From: UBA1757 sp963617485
GTDB lineage: Bacteria > Bacteroidota > Bacteroidia > Bacteroidales > UBA1402
Direction: 5' to 3'
Assembly: GCA_963617485.1 (NCBI GenBank)
Contig: CAVEPA010000005.1
Location: 1-64,000 of the forward strand
Length of the DNA stretch: 64,000 nucleotides
A program made the position numbers and the translations under genes. This document shows, in pieces, positions 22,361-30,779 of the stretch. How positions within the stretch are numbered: the stretch's first letter is position 1; every line of letters begins with the position of its first letter. The notes below the pieces were generated by a model that saw only the letters and a program-made list of their open reading frames with translations, searched no databases and was not told where the DNA came from.

Positions 22361-23398
22361 TTATTTTTGAGATTCAACAGCCGTCTGTGTCTCGTCGGAA
22401 GCCTGGGGCATCTTGAGCGTATACAGGGCTGCTTCGTTATGTTTGAGCAGATTGCGTTTTGCCTCTTCGGGAGCATAGATGAACACTTCGGCCGTCACCA
22501 CACGCTGATTCAATTCATCCAAAGTGGTGATGCTGACGTAAGGACCGCCCATCATATCGCCCTTCATTATCCACAAGCCACGAATTTCAACGGCATAGGC
22601 CCCATTGAAATTGATAGGACGGAAAGTCTCGGGAGCTCTTTCCTCACGCGCCATATAAGAGCCCTCTGGTCCGCCGGGAATATTGGCTTTCATCACCGAA
22701 TCACGTTTGGCATCCAGATAGGCCAAAGTAAAGGTATTGGCGTCGGTATAGGGATAGCTGTAAATGACCATATCCTGATGCTTGCGCTTACGGTCGTTCG
22801 AGAGCCAGACAAAATCCTGCCCCACCTTGAAGCGATCCATAAACTTGGGAACTTGTATTTCATAACCGAGTTTCAGCTTGACCAAACGCGACATTTCACG
22901 ATTGTGGGTGCGTTTGTGATAGGCCAAGTTACGCTGGCGTTCGGCCCGGTCGAAATATTCGTAGATAAGGTCGCTCTGTGCAGTGACAAAGCTGGCAAAG
23001 CTTTCCTTGTCGTGAGCTACAATACGCATAACCAGCTGGTTGTTGGCCCAGACATCTTCCGTCACATGGATTTTGGGTCGCGAATAGATGTTAGAGATTT
23101 CAACCTGCAGGATATTTCTGACAGGTTTGAGCAGTCCGTCGAAATCGGCATTGTCGCAACGGGAAATCTTGAAGCGGGGCTCAGACTGCGGCAGAGCCGG
23201 CACGTCCGTATCGAGTACTTCGAAAAGAGCACGGCCATGAGGGGCTTCCCAATCGGCTTTATCCATCACCACCAGCAACTCCCAAGGAGAACCTACTGAG
23301 TTGGGCGTGAGCGGGTTCTGCAGGTTTTTCTTACGGCACGACGACAGCGGCAACAACAGGGCCACTGCCAAAAATATCACTAAGGTTCTTGTTTTCAT
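22361..23398 (-). CDS. DUF4837 family lipoprotein
   Basis: The 345-residue protein has a lipoprotein signal (TLVIFLAVALLLPLSSCRKK) with the cysteine near residue 21. The mature part matches what I know of DUF4837, a Bacteroidota-restricted envelope family: a WELLVVMDKADWE segment soon after the signal, then IYSRPKIHVTEDVWANNQLVMRI and a late YAVEIRGLWIMKGDMMGGPYVS. No enzymatic motif is visible. It is followed by pdxA at 10 bp. A -7 box TATCTTTG lies about 35 bp upstream. The function is unknown. Confidence 0.88.
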   Translation of the reverse strand: MKTRTLVIFLAVALLLPLSSCRKKNLQNPLTPNSVGSPWELLVVMDKADWEAPHGRALFEVLDTDVPALPQSEPRFKISRCDNADFDGLLKPVRNILQVEISNIYSRPKIHVTEDVWANNQLVMRIVAHDKESFASFVTAQSDLIYEYFDRAERQRNLAYHKRTHNREMSRLVKLKLGYEIQVPKFMDRFKVGQDFVWLSNDRKRKHQDMVIYSYPYTDANTFTLAYLDAKRDSVMKANIPGGPEGSYMAREERAPETFRPINFNGAYAVEIRGLWIMKGDMMGGPYVSITTLDELNQRVVTAEVFIYAPEEAKRNLLKHNEAALYTLKMPQASDETQTAVESQK

Positions 23399-23431
23399 CT
23401 TTACTGAGTTTCCAATGATGCAAAGTCAGAG

Positions 23432-23439
23432 CAAAGATA
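23432..23439 (-). promoter_or_regulatory. Promoter -7 box for the DUF4837-pdxA-sigma54-lptE-secG run
   Basis: TATCTTTG on the minus strand (23439-23432) fits the -7 consensus, 34 bp before the DUF4837 start; no convincing -33 TTG is seen. Confidence 0.5.
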
Positions 23440-23486
23440 CAATAAAGCCTTAGTCTTAAAAAGAAAAATATGACTTTTTGTCAGTC

Positions 23487-24518
23487 TTACTTCTTGCTTG
23501 TTGCCAAAGTGGAAAGCAAGCCACAGGCTGCCTGTATATCCTCGCCGCGCGATGCCCGTACCGTAGTCTGCAAGCCTTTGGCATTCAGATAGTCGGCGAA
23601 AGCCTGAATGTTCGCCTCGCTGGAGGGCGCAAAGGGACTGTCGGGAATGCGGTGGAATCGTATCAGGTTCATACGGCATTTCAAACCGTTCAGCAGAGAG
23701 AGCAGCCTGCGTGCATGCGCCTGCGTGTCATTTAAGCCGTCAAACATAATATATTCGAACGAAAGCCTCCGTTGATGAGCGAAATCGTAGTCTTTCAGCG
23801 CTTGCAGCGTATTGGCCACGGGATAGGCTTTCTGCGCGGGTATCCATTCGAGGCGTTGCGCGGCATCGGGGCTATGCAGACTGATGGCTATGTGCACCGA
23901 TGTTTCGTCCAACACCCGCTTGAGACCGGGCCACAGCCCTATGCTCGACAGGGTTATGCGCTTGGGACTCCATGCCAATCCTTGAGAATCGGTCAAAGTA
24001 TTGATAGCCCGCAGCACTTCCGTTACATTGTCGCAAGGTTCACCCATGCCCATAAACACCAGGTTGGTCAGGCTGGCAGAATCTTCGATGGAAAGCACCT
24101 GGTTCAATATTTCATGGGCGGCCAGCGAAGCCTTATAACCCATGCGCCCGGTCATACAGAAGGCACAGTGCATCTTGCAGCCCACCTGTGAGGAAACGCA
24201 AAGCGTGGCCCTGTCGTGGTCGGGAATATAGACTGCCTCTATGCCTATACCGCTGGCAGTGGCGAAAAGATACTTGCGGGTACCGTCCTTAGACACGGCC
24301 GTGGCCACCGGGTCGGCCAGTCCGAGACTGGCATGTTCCTGAAGGAAGCTGCGGTGTTTGAGCGAAATATTGGTCATGTCATCGAAAGAGCGGGCGCGTT
24401 TGCGGTAAATCCAGTCCATCAGCTGCGCAGCCATATAGCCGGGCAAGCCTTGTTCTTGCAGCCACTGCCGAAGTTCGCTCTGGGTTTTGCCCAGCAATAT
24501 CATTTTTTCAGAATCCAT
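23487..24518 (-). CDS. rlmN: 23S rRNA (adenine-2503-C2)-methyltransferase RlmN
   Basis: RlmN is a radical-SAM enzyme that methylates A2503 of 23S rRNA and A37 of some tRNAs. The 343-residue protein has the 4Fe-4S motif in VGCKMHCAFC (Cys 114, 118 and 121), the GMGEPCDN segment that binds SAM, and the resolving cysteine in SRGEDIQAACGLL near residue 332, which forms the transient RNA crosslink. The N-terminal helical domain (about 1-90) is present. It lies in the same direction as the PpiD-like gene but is separated from it by a terminator, so it has its own transcription start. Confidence 0.95.
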   Translation of the reverse strand: MDSEKMILLGKTQSELRQWLQEQGLPGYMAAQLMDWIYRKRARSFDDMTNISLKHRSFLQEHASLGLADPVATAVSKDGTRKYLFATASGIGIEAVYIPDHDRATLCVSSQVGCKMHCAFCMTGRMGYKASLAAHEILNQVLSIEDSASLTNLVFMGMGEPCDNVTEVLRAINTLTDSQGLAWSPKRITLSSIGLWPGLKRVLDETSVHIAISLHSPDAAQRLEWIPAQKAYPVANTLQALKDYDFAHQRRLSFEYIMFDGLNDTQAHARRLLSLLNGLKCRMNLIRFHRIPDSPFAPSSEANIQAFADYLNAKGLQTTVRASRGEDIQAACGLLSTLATSKK

Positions 24519-24536
24519 CTACGCTGGTTTGGGGGC

Positions 24537-24564
24537 AAAAAGAGGCTGCGCAAAGCGCAGCCTC
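24537..24564 (-). terminator. Intrinsic terminator after the PpiD-like gene
   Basis: A perfect 10-bp stem GAGGCTGCGC/GCGCAGCCTC (24542-24551 with 24555-24564) with a three-base loop is followed on the minus strand by TTTTT (24541-24537). It ends the coaX-ppiD transcription unit before rlmN. Confidence 0.85.
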
Positions 24565-24597
24565 CCTTCGTTAATTTATCGATTTTTCGATTACTTA

Positions 24598-26733
24598 TTA
24601 ATAGAAACGGATACGGTTGTCTTCGATATCGGCGGCATCAATCACAGCCTGCATGGCCTGATACATCACGCGATAAGAATTGTTGGCTTCAAGAGCCAGC
24701 TTTTCGTTTTCTTCGTTGTACGGAGCATCAGCAAGTACATCGGAGAATACGCTGAACACATACACACCGTTGTTGCCGGCAACAGGAGCCGAAACCTGAT
24801 TCATAGGAGCACTCATCACGGCAGCCAGCAAGGCGGGTTCATCACCCAAACCGGCAATACGGCGAACCGAGAACGAGAGCAGGTCGATGGTATCGTTGCG
24901 CATAGCGTTGGCAGCGGCAATAGCCTTCACGTCATCGGCAGGAACCAAACCATCGATAATAGCCTTGGCCTTCTTGGCATTCAGTACTTCGCGTACCAAC
25001 TGCGACTGTACACTTTCGAAGCTTCTGTAGTCTTCGTCGTTGGCAGCCTCGATAGCCACTACCATATATTGGTTCTGAGAGTTCTCGAAAATAGTGGAAA
25101 CGGCACCCACCTTGTTGTTGAAGACGAAACGCACAGCCTGACGCATCGAAGGCACGTTACCGATAGTGAAATCGTTCTTGCGGATGGCAGGAGCATATTG
25201 CACGGTGTAGCCTGCTTCAGCGGCAGCCTTGGCGAAAGCAGCCGTATTCTGGTTGGCGGCAACAATCTGGTTAAGCTTGTTGTAAGCGGCACTGAAAGTC
25301 TTGGAAGAAGGCGTAACATCCATCACCAGTTGGGCAATCTTAGATTTCTTCACAGGCTTGGTCATATCGGTGACCTTAACAATGTGCAGACCGTAGTTGG
25401 AAGCCACCTTGAAGTAAACGTTCTTCTTGGCGGTGAAGCAAGCATTGGTAAATTCAGCACCCATACCCGAGAAGGCATCGATTTCGCGCATCCAACCCAT
25501 TTCGCCACCACGCTGAGCGGTCTGGTCTTGCGAGTATTGGGCGGCCATAGCGGCGAAATCGGCACGGCGATTGCTCTTGAGCACCTGCAGCAGGCTATCG
25601 ATTAGATGATTGCCGGCCTCGCCCTTGTCAGCTACGAAAATCTGGCTAACCTGCACCGAGTCGGGACGGGTAATTTGGCCCATCTTGCGTAGCATAATCC
25701 AATTGTTGTCTTCGAAGAAGGGACCTTTCACTTCGTTCAGCTTGGCGCTGGCGGCAAAATCCTTCAACGAACCCGAGAAGGCTGTGTTGGCGATGTAGCA
25801 GTCCACATATTTGTTTTCAGAATTGGCATTAACAATGTTGGTGGGATCGGCCTCCTTGCTGAATTTCTCGGCCAAATCATCGATTTCAGCCTTGACGGCA
25901 TCGTTGTCGGCCAAACTGGGCAGCACGTCAACGACCACATAGCGGGCAGCACGCGAAGGCTCTTGGCGATACGATTCATGATTCTTTTCATACAACTTGC
26001 GAGCCTCGTTCTTGCTCACCTTGAAGGTGGAATCGGCCAGTGCGCTGTAAGGCTTGAAAGCATAAGCCACGTTGACCGAACGCTGACGGTTGTCGAAAGC
26101 TGCCTTGGCATCAATAGCATTGGCAGCAACGGCCTTTTGCAGGATATTGGTGATTTTTTCTTCCAAGCGGGTATACTTGAGATTGTTTTCCCAAAAGAGC
26201 CAGAAGTTCTTCATCTGGGCAATCTGGTTCTGCACATCGGCTGAATACATGCTCAAGTCTTCCATTTGGATGGTGCGCAGGAAATTAATCATGACCGTGC
26301 GGTCGAAGGCACCGGTTTGGGGATTCTGGAAGAAAGGCATTTGGCGAACCAAATAGTGTACATTCTCGCCGTTCACCATATCGAAGAGTTCATCGGCGGT
26401 CACCTTCACGCCCAGGGCCTCAGCCTGCTCGTCGAGCAGGGTTTCACGCACGATGCTCTCGTACACCGATTCGCGAATCTGGTTGGTCAGGTCTTCGTTG
26501 AGGGAAGATTGGCCGGTCTGCATCTTGTAGACGTCTTCCATTTCCTGGATACGGCGTTCGTACTCTCTGAAATTCAACTTCTTGCCGTTTATCGAGGCGA
26601 TATTTTCCTGCGATTGCTGGAACAAGGTCGAACCAGAGGTAAGGAAGTCTCCGAGGATAAATGCAAACAAGGCTACTCCGATGACAATCAACAGGAGTAT
26701 AGAATGCTTTCTGATGTTTTGTAAAGCTGCCAT
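24598..26733 (-). CDS. PpiD/SurA-type peptidylprolyl isomerase
   Basis: The 711-residue protein has one N-terminal membrane anchor (HSILLLIVIGVALFAFILGDFL, about 10-31) with most of the chain in the periplasm, as in PpiD. A SurA-N-like chaperone region follows. A parvulin PPIC domain spans roughly 345-450 (VSQIFVADKGE, then QRGGEMGWM and NYGLHIVKVTD), then a second degenerate parvulin-like region and a long helical tail. PpiD proteins assist folding of secreted and outer-membrane proteins at the Sec exit. A consensus promoter lies inside the 3' end of lptC upstream, and a strong terminator follows. Confidence 0.92.
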   Translation of the reverse strand: MAALQNIRKHSILLLIVIGVALFAFILGDFLTSGSTLFQQSQENIASINGKKLNFREYERRIQEMEDVYKMQTGQSSLNEDLTNQIRESVYESIVRETLLDEQAEALGVKVTADELFDMVNGENVHYLVRQMPFFQNPQTGAFDRTVMINFLRTIQMEDLSMYSADVQNQIAQMKNFWLFWENNLKYTRLEEKITNILQKAVAANAIDAKAAFDNRQRSVNVAYAFKPYSALADSTFKVSKNEARKLYEKNHESYRQEPSRAARYVVVDVLPSLADNDAVKAEIDDLAEKFSKEADPTNIVNANSENKYVDCYIANTAFSGSLKDFAASAKLNEVKGPFFEDNNWIMLRKMGQITRPDSVQVSQIFVADKGEAGNHLIDSLLQVLKSNRRADFAAMAAQYSQDQTAQRGGEMGWMREIDAFSGMGAEFTNACFTAKKNVYFKVASNYGLHIVKVTDMTKPVKKSKIAQLVMDVTPSSKTFSAAYNKLNQIVAANQNTAAFAKAAAEAGYTVQYAPAIRKNDFTIGNVPSMRQAVRFVFNNKVGAVSTIFENSQNQYMVVAIEAANDEDYRSFESVQSQLVREVLNAKKAKAIIDGLVPADDVKAIAAANAMRNDTIDLLSFSVRRIAGLGDEPALLAAVMSAPMNQVSAPVAGNNGVYVFSVFSDVLADAPYNEENEKLALEANNSYRVMYQAMQAVIDAADIEDNRIRFY

Positions 26734-26773
26734 TTTATTTTGTTTTTAAATTTTAATTTTGCTGAAAAACGCG

Positions 26774-26804
26774 CAAATGTAGACAATTATTCTGGATTAT
26801 TCAA
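26774..26804 (-). promoter_or_regulatory. Promoter for the PpiD-like gene, overlapping the end of lptC
   Basis: On the minus strand TTG at 26804-26802 and TACATTTG at 26781-26774 are spaced by exactly 20 bases. The start codon is 41 bp downstream. The -33 element falls within the last codons of lptC. Confidence 0.75.
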
Positions 26805-27389
26805 AGCTTCTTCTTCCGTATCCAAGGGAAAAACGCCCTTGATTTCAAAAATTTTGTATTTGGACATACGCTCGTTCGACTCGAAGCCGTAACCCATCAG
26901 AATCTGGTCGGCTTGCTGGATGCGGATAAAGGAATCGGAATACACCCTGCGCTGTTGTTGGCTCCAGAAAAGCAGATTGGTCTCGAACTGCTCGCCGGTC
27001 ATATTTTTCACCAGCACATGGTTCTGCAGTTTCCACAGCTCCAACTTGGTGAAATAACGGGCCGTATCGCCGCGCACCATCGATTCCACGCGCATGGAAT
27101 CATCGAAGCGTTCAAAGTAGACACCTTGGGGAAAGTACCAGTAGGGCTCGTCCGCCTGATCGAAATACTCCCAGGTTTCAGCCAGCACCTTGTAGCGTAT
27201 CCTGCCCGAGTCGGAAATAAGAGTGGTCACCGAATCGACATACATGACAGGCACGGCCTTGCGGTCGGCGAAATTGGGCAAGGTGTCGGTTTTTTCCTTG
27301 CGGCACGACGGGCATATCATAAACAACATAACAGCTACACCGACAAGTGTAACTGTTATGCGATGCTTTGATGTATCACCTAAGGGCAT
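26787..27389 (-). CDS. lptC: LPS export periplasmic protein LptC
   Basis: LptC forms part of the periplasmic bridge that carries lipopolysaccharide from LptBFG to LptA/D. The 200-residue protein has an N-terminal hydrophobic segment (ITVTLVGVAVMLFMICPSC) that could be a membrane anchor or a lipoprotein signal. The beta-jellyroll sequence follows: MYVDSVTTLISDSGRIRYKV, then EPYWYFPQGVYFERFD and TGEQFETNLLFWSQQQRRVYSD, characteristic of LptC in Bacteroidota. It starts 1 bp after the stop of the TPR gene. Its 3' end carries the PpiD promoter. Confidence 0.92.
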   Translation of the reverse strand: MPLGDTSKHRITVTLVGVAVMLFMICPSCRKEKTDTLPNFADRKAVPVMYVDSVTTLISDSGRIRYKVLAETWEYFDQADEPYWYFPQGVYFERFDDSMRVESMVRGDTARYFTKLELWKLQNHVLVKNMTGEQFETNLLFWSQQQRRVYSDSFIRIQQADQILMGYGFESNERMSKYKIFEIKGVFPLDTEEEALNNPE

Positions 27390-27390
27390 A

Positions 27391-28758
27391 CTATCTTCTC
27401 ACTCTTACAATGGTGCGCTCGTTGATCCATCCGCCCAGCGTATAGGCGCGGCCTTCGTCAACATTGGGGTTCATGAAAACGTCTTCGGAACGGGGATACT
27501 GTTCCTTATATTTGGCAATCAAAGAGTTGCATTCTTCAGCCAGAGAAGCGTCCACCGATTTGGCCTTTTCGAGCTTGTCGACGGCAGCGCAGTAAACCAG
27601 ACGGCGGATAACGGCATCTTCGAACAAGTCAACGCTGTTGGCATACATTTTAGCGATGAGCACATAGGGTTCACCGTAGCCTTCCTTAAGGGATGCCGCT
27701 GCCAAAGCATGCTTGCGGGCATCGCTGTAAAGCTTGCCGGCAAACAGGGCCGAAGCTGACAGATATTCGTATTCAGCCTTCTGGTTGTTATCTTCGGTCA
27801 TAGCAATGGCTTCTGCAAGATAAGAGGCAGCCTGACGATACTCTTCCTTCTTGATGCACATATAGGCGCAACCTTCAGCCGATTCAGGCGTAGGATTCAG
27901 CTGATGGGCATACTGGGAAGCTTCGAAATAAATATCGGTATCGGTACATTTCACGCGCTTGAAAAGATCCACCACCTTGTTGAGCCAAGCCAGATTTTCC
28001 TTGTTGGCTTCGAGGTCCTTGGCAAAGACGTTATGCAAGGTCAGGCAATCGGCAACGCCCGAAGAAACGAACACATCGTTCACGTCGTTCTCGTAAGAAG
28101 CCAGCTTGTCCTTCTCGGCATCGGTGCGGGCCAAGGCTGCTTTCTGGCTAAGGATATCCATAATTTTCAGGTAGTCGTTGATGAACTGCTCCTGATGGGT
28201 AGGATCTTCCAACATAGCCATAGAGGCCATCATGAAATAGGGAGCATAAGCAGCGTTGAACTGACGTACGGAACTCTCGTTCACGCAGATGGTCAGCCAT
28301 TCGTATGCGGGCTTCTTGTCGCTGTTCTCACCATCGGGATGCAAGGTGAAATAATCGACAGCTTTGCGGCCGTACACGAAAGGACGGGGCGCACGTACAT
28401 AGTCGCCGAAATATTGGATACGCTGGTCGTAAACCTGCATCAAGTCGTTGAAATACTCCATTTTCTTGGCAGGGTCGGTTGCATTCTTCAATTGCCAAGT
28501 GCGAATCTTGGCACCTTCGATATACAGGTTGATGCTTGCAGCCGGACACTCGGTATAGGCGATGGTCCAGAATTCCAATGCACTGGCGTAGTCGCCCTGC
28601 TTGGCATAAGTCTGGTAGAGGCTCAGATTCTGGATACACCTAACGCTGTCTTCACCATGACCATACTTGGAACCATCTTCAATGCCTTTCTGAGCGAAGG
28701 CTGTGGCGCTGCAGCATATCACTATGCCGAGCATTGCAAACACTTTTTTCATATTCAT
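27391..28758 (-). CDS. Secreted tetratricopeptide-repeat-like protein
   Basis: The 455-residue protein has a signal peptide (VFAMLGIVICCSATAFAQ). The mature part is entirely helical and shows TPR-type units, for example YQTYAKQGDYASALEFWTIAY, then CIKKEEYRQAASYLAEAIAM and KLYSDARKHALAAASLKEGYGEPYVLIAKMY. It probably acts as a periplasmic scaffold. It lies between an outer-membrane protein gene (10 bp) and lptC (1 bp), which suggests an envelope-assembly role; the precise partner is unknown. ATG 28758 or 28752 could be the start. Confidence 0.85.
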   Translation of the reverse strand: MNMKKVFAMLGIVICCSATAFAQKGIEDGSKYGHGEDSVRCIQNLSLYQTYAKQGDYASALEFWTIAYTECPAASINLYIEGAKIRTWQLKNATDPAKKMEYFNDLMQVYDQRIQYFGDYVRAPRPFVYGRKAVDYFTLHPDGENSDKKPAYEWLTICVNESSVRQFNAAYAPYFMMASMAMLEDPTHQEQFINDYLKIMDILSQKAALARTDAEKDKLASYENDVNDVFVSSGVADCLTLHNVFAKDLEANKENLAWLNKVVDLFKRVKCTDTDIYFEASQYAHQLNPTPESAEGCAYMCIKKEEYRQAASYLAEAIAMTEDNNQKAEYEYLSASALFAGKLYSDARKHALAAASLKEGYGEPYVLIAKMYANSVDLFEDAVIRRLVYCAAVDKLEKAKSVDASLAEECNSLIAKYKEQYPRSEDVFMNPNVDEGRAYTLGGWINERTIVRVRR

Positions 28759-28768
28759 CTTTTATACA

Positions 28769-30028
28769 TCAATTAAATTTTCGTTTCATAAACCAGGTCT
28801 CGTTGAAGGTGACACTCACGTTCAACTTATAGAAATTCTCTTGAATAAAGGACTTGTCTGGGGTCAAGGTCTTGCCGGCCTCCAATGAAATATTGAGCAT
28901 CGAGCGCTGCCCTTTGAAAGGCAGGCCGACACCCAAAGTCATACTGATATCCTTCAGATTTCCGGGGGCAAAATTAATATACGAGTCGGAATATTGCAAG
29001 CCCGCGCGGTACTTAATCACTTGATAATAATAGTCTGCCATTCGCCGGGGCAAGTATTCCACACCAAGGGCGATACGATTGGTCGAAGCCAAGGTGTCGG
29101 TGCAGCCGAAGTACTCGGCATCGGCCCAGCCTTGATATGCATAATCAAGCGCCAAAGTCAAACGGTTGTCGTAGGTGTAGCTCAGACCAAGGCCGTAAGC
29201 TGTCGGTGTGGAGAAAGTGTATTGCGCATCGGGAGACAACTGCAAGGTATCCAGTACGATATGCGTCGAACTCACTTCGGCATCGAAGGCTTGTGGCAAG
29301 GTATAGGTGGCCCCCAGCACGAAACGGTGTTTTTTAGCAAACGTCTTGTAAAACTGCAGACCGAAGTCGAAACTCGACTGGCGCAGGAAAAGCACATCGT
29401 TCTGCGCATAACTCTTATAGAGCGAATTGGAATACGACAAAGAATTGATGTAGTTGAGGTTACCGAAACGGTAGTTCCAATTGACACCCAAGGCCAAACA
29501 ATTGAAGAGCGAAACGGAGGTACCCACAAAGAAGTTGTTGATGCCGCCCGTAGCCGTATAGGTCTCGCTGTATGTAACCTCGTCTTCGTCCTGCATGCCG
29601 GACAGCGTACCGGAAGCACCGTAATAATAGCCCAATTTTGAATATTCATACAATCCAAGCGCCAGACCCCAATGACGTGTCAAAGGAAATTTCGCGGCGA
29701 AATGATCGAGCGAATAGCCCAAGTTCTGGCCACTGGAAGCGTTTTCGCGATACTGCGAGAGATTGGCCGTGAAAGAAAAGTCGAACAGGAAGGTCAGACT
29801 GTCGATGGCAGAATAGGTGGCCGGGTTCAGCGGGTTAATGTTGGTCGTACTGCGCAGACCAATGGCCGTACCGCCCATTCCGACCGACTGTCCCATAACG
29901 GGTTCGTTGAGCAGGCCGTAAGCATAACGGCTGTAAGGCGAATAGGTGTTTCTCTGGGCACTTATGCTGAAAATACCGCCAAGCAACAGGCTTAGGGCCA
30001 GTATTACTTTAGTCTGCAATCTGGACAT
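28769..30028 (-). CDS. Predicted outer-membrane barrel protein (FadL/PorP-like appearance)
   Basis: This 419-residue protein has a signal peptide (VILALSLLLGGIFSISAQ), and a long barrel-like sequence follows with SRYAYGLLNEPVMGQSVGMGGTAIGLRSTTNINPLNPATYSAID near the start. That segment resembles FadL/TodX-type and PorP-type barrels, where an N-terminal hatch reads NPA and GG. The chain ends in an aromatic-rich strand. It overlaps the coaX stop by 20 bp but has its own consensus promoter inside coaX (30077-30106). The following gene is the TPR protein at 10 bp. Transport of a hydrophobic compound is one possibility, not shown. Confidence 0.85.
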   Translation of the reverse strand: MSRLQTKVILALSLLLGGIFSISAQRNTYSPYSRYAYGLLNEPVMGQSVGMGGTAIGLRSTTNINPLNPATYSAIDSLTFLFDFSFTANLSQYRENASSGQNLGYSLDHFAAKFPLTRHWGLALGLYEYSKLGYYYGASGTLSGMQDEDEVTYSETYTATGGINNFFVGTSVSLFNCLALGVNWNYRFGNLNYINSLSYSNSLYKSYAQNDVLFLRQSSFDFGLQFYKTFAKKHRFVLGATYTLPQAFDAEVSSTHIVLDTLQLSPDAQYTFSTPTAYGLGLSYTYDNRLTLALDYAYQGWADAEYFGCTDTLASTNRIALGVEYLPRRMADYYYQVIKYRAGLQYSDSYINFAPGNLKDISMTLGVGLPFKGQRSMLNISLEAGKTLTPDKSFIQENFYKLNVSVTFNETWFMKRKFN

Positions 30029-30746
30029 TGTCGTGTAATATTCTGTTTAATCCGATTAACACTAAATTTTTGCTGGCAAATATAGGGCTTTTTATGCGGC
30101 TTTCAAAAAAACTCAGGTCTCCGCCTGTCAAAAAGCATATCAAGTCGGGATCTTGTGCCTGATACTGTTGCAGATAGCCCTGCAATTCGTGCCAGATGCC
30201 CTGCATCACCCCTGCCCTGATAGCCGTTTCGGTGTCGCGTCCCATGGCCGGAAAATCAGCCTTGGCCTCCACCATGGGCAGTGCAGCCGTTTCCTGGTTC
30301 AATATCTTGAAGCGCAGCCAGATACCCGGCGCGATATTGCCGCCCTGATAGCAACCGTCGGCGCTTAAAAAGTCGTAGGTGATGGCCGTACCCATATCTA
30401 CTATGAGGGAAGCGCGCCCGGGGGCCAGCGTCCAGGCACCGACGGCGGCTGCCAAACGGTCAAGCCCCAAAGTGTGCGGGCTCAGGTAAGCATTGCCGAT
30501 GGGAATGCGCATTTGCAGACCATAAACGAAAAACAGCGGGATACGCGCACGCAACGCTTCCACAAATGCCTCATCGGCAGGGCCAACGGAAGCGTAGATG
30601 GCAGCCTTGGGCCGATAAAGCTCAAAGTATTCGTCGGCAAGCATCTCGCCCGAAACTGTGACCAGCACTTCCAAGGGTTCCTGGCCGGCTCCGAAAAAGG
30701 CCCATTTGCAGGCCGAATTACCTCTATCGATAACCAAATGACTCAT
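30009..30746 (-). CDS. coaX: Type III pantothenate kinase
   Basis: CoaX phosphorylates pantothenate, the first step of CoA synthesis, and belongs to the ASKHA fold. The 245-residue protein has VIDRGNSACKWAFF (phosphate-1 loop with the catalytic aspartate, about 5-18), PHTLGLDRLAA (about 90-100) and VDMGTAITYD (phosphate-2, about 117-126). It starts 33 bp after the GH2 stop of the CAZyme operon with no terminator between, and its 3' end overlaps the outer-membrane protein gene. Sfp-type PPTase (15571-16230) uses the CoA this pathway makes. Confidence 0.95.
   Translation of the reverse strand: MSHLVIDRGNSACKWAFFGAGQEPLEVLVTVSGEMLADEYFELYRPKAAIYASVGPADEAFVEALRARIPLFFVYGLQMRIPIGNAYLSPHTLGLDRLAAAVGAWTLAPGRASLIVDMGTAITYDFLSADGCYQGGNIAPGIWLRFKILNQETAALPMVEAKADFPAMGRDTETAIRAGVMQGIWHELQGYLQQYQAQDPDLICFLTGGDLSFFESRIKSPIFASKNLVLIGLNRILHDNVQIAD
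30077..30106 (-). promoter_or_regulatory. Promoter for the outer-membrane protein gene, inside coaX
   Basis: On the minus strand TTG at 30106-30104 and TATATTTG at 30084-30077 are spaced by 19 bases, in good agreement with the consensus. It lies 49 bp before the start at 30028 and within coaX codons. Confidence 0.7.
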
Positions 30747-30779
30747 AGCATTTTCTTTGATTGTTGACCTACGTGGCGG

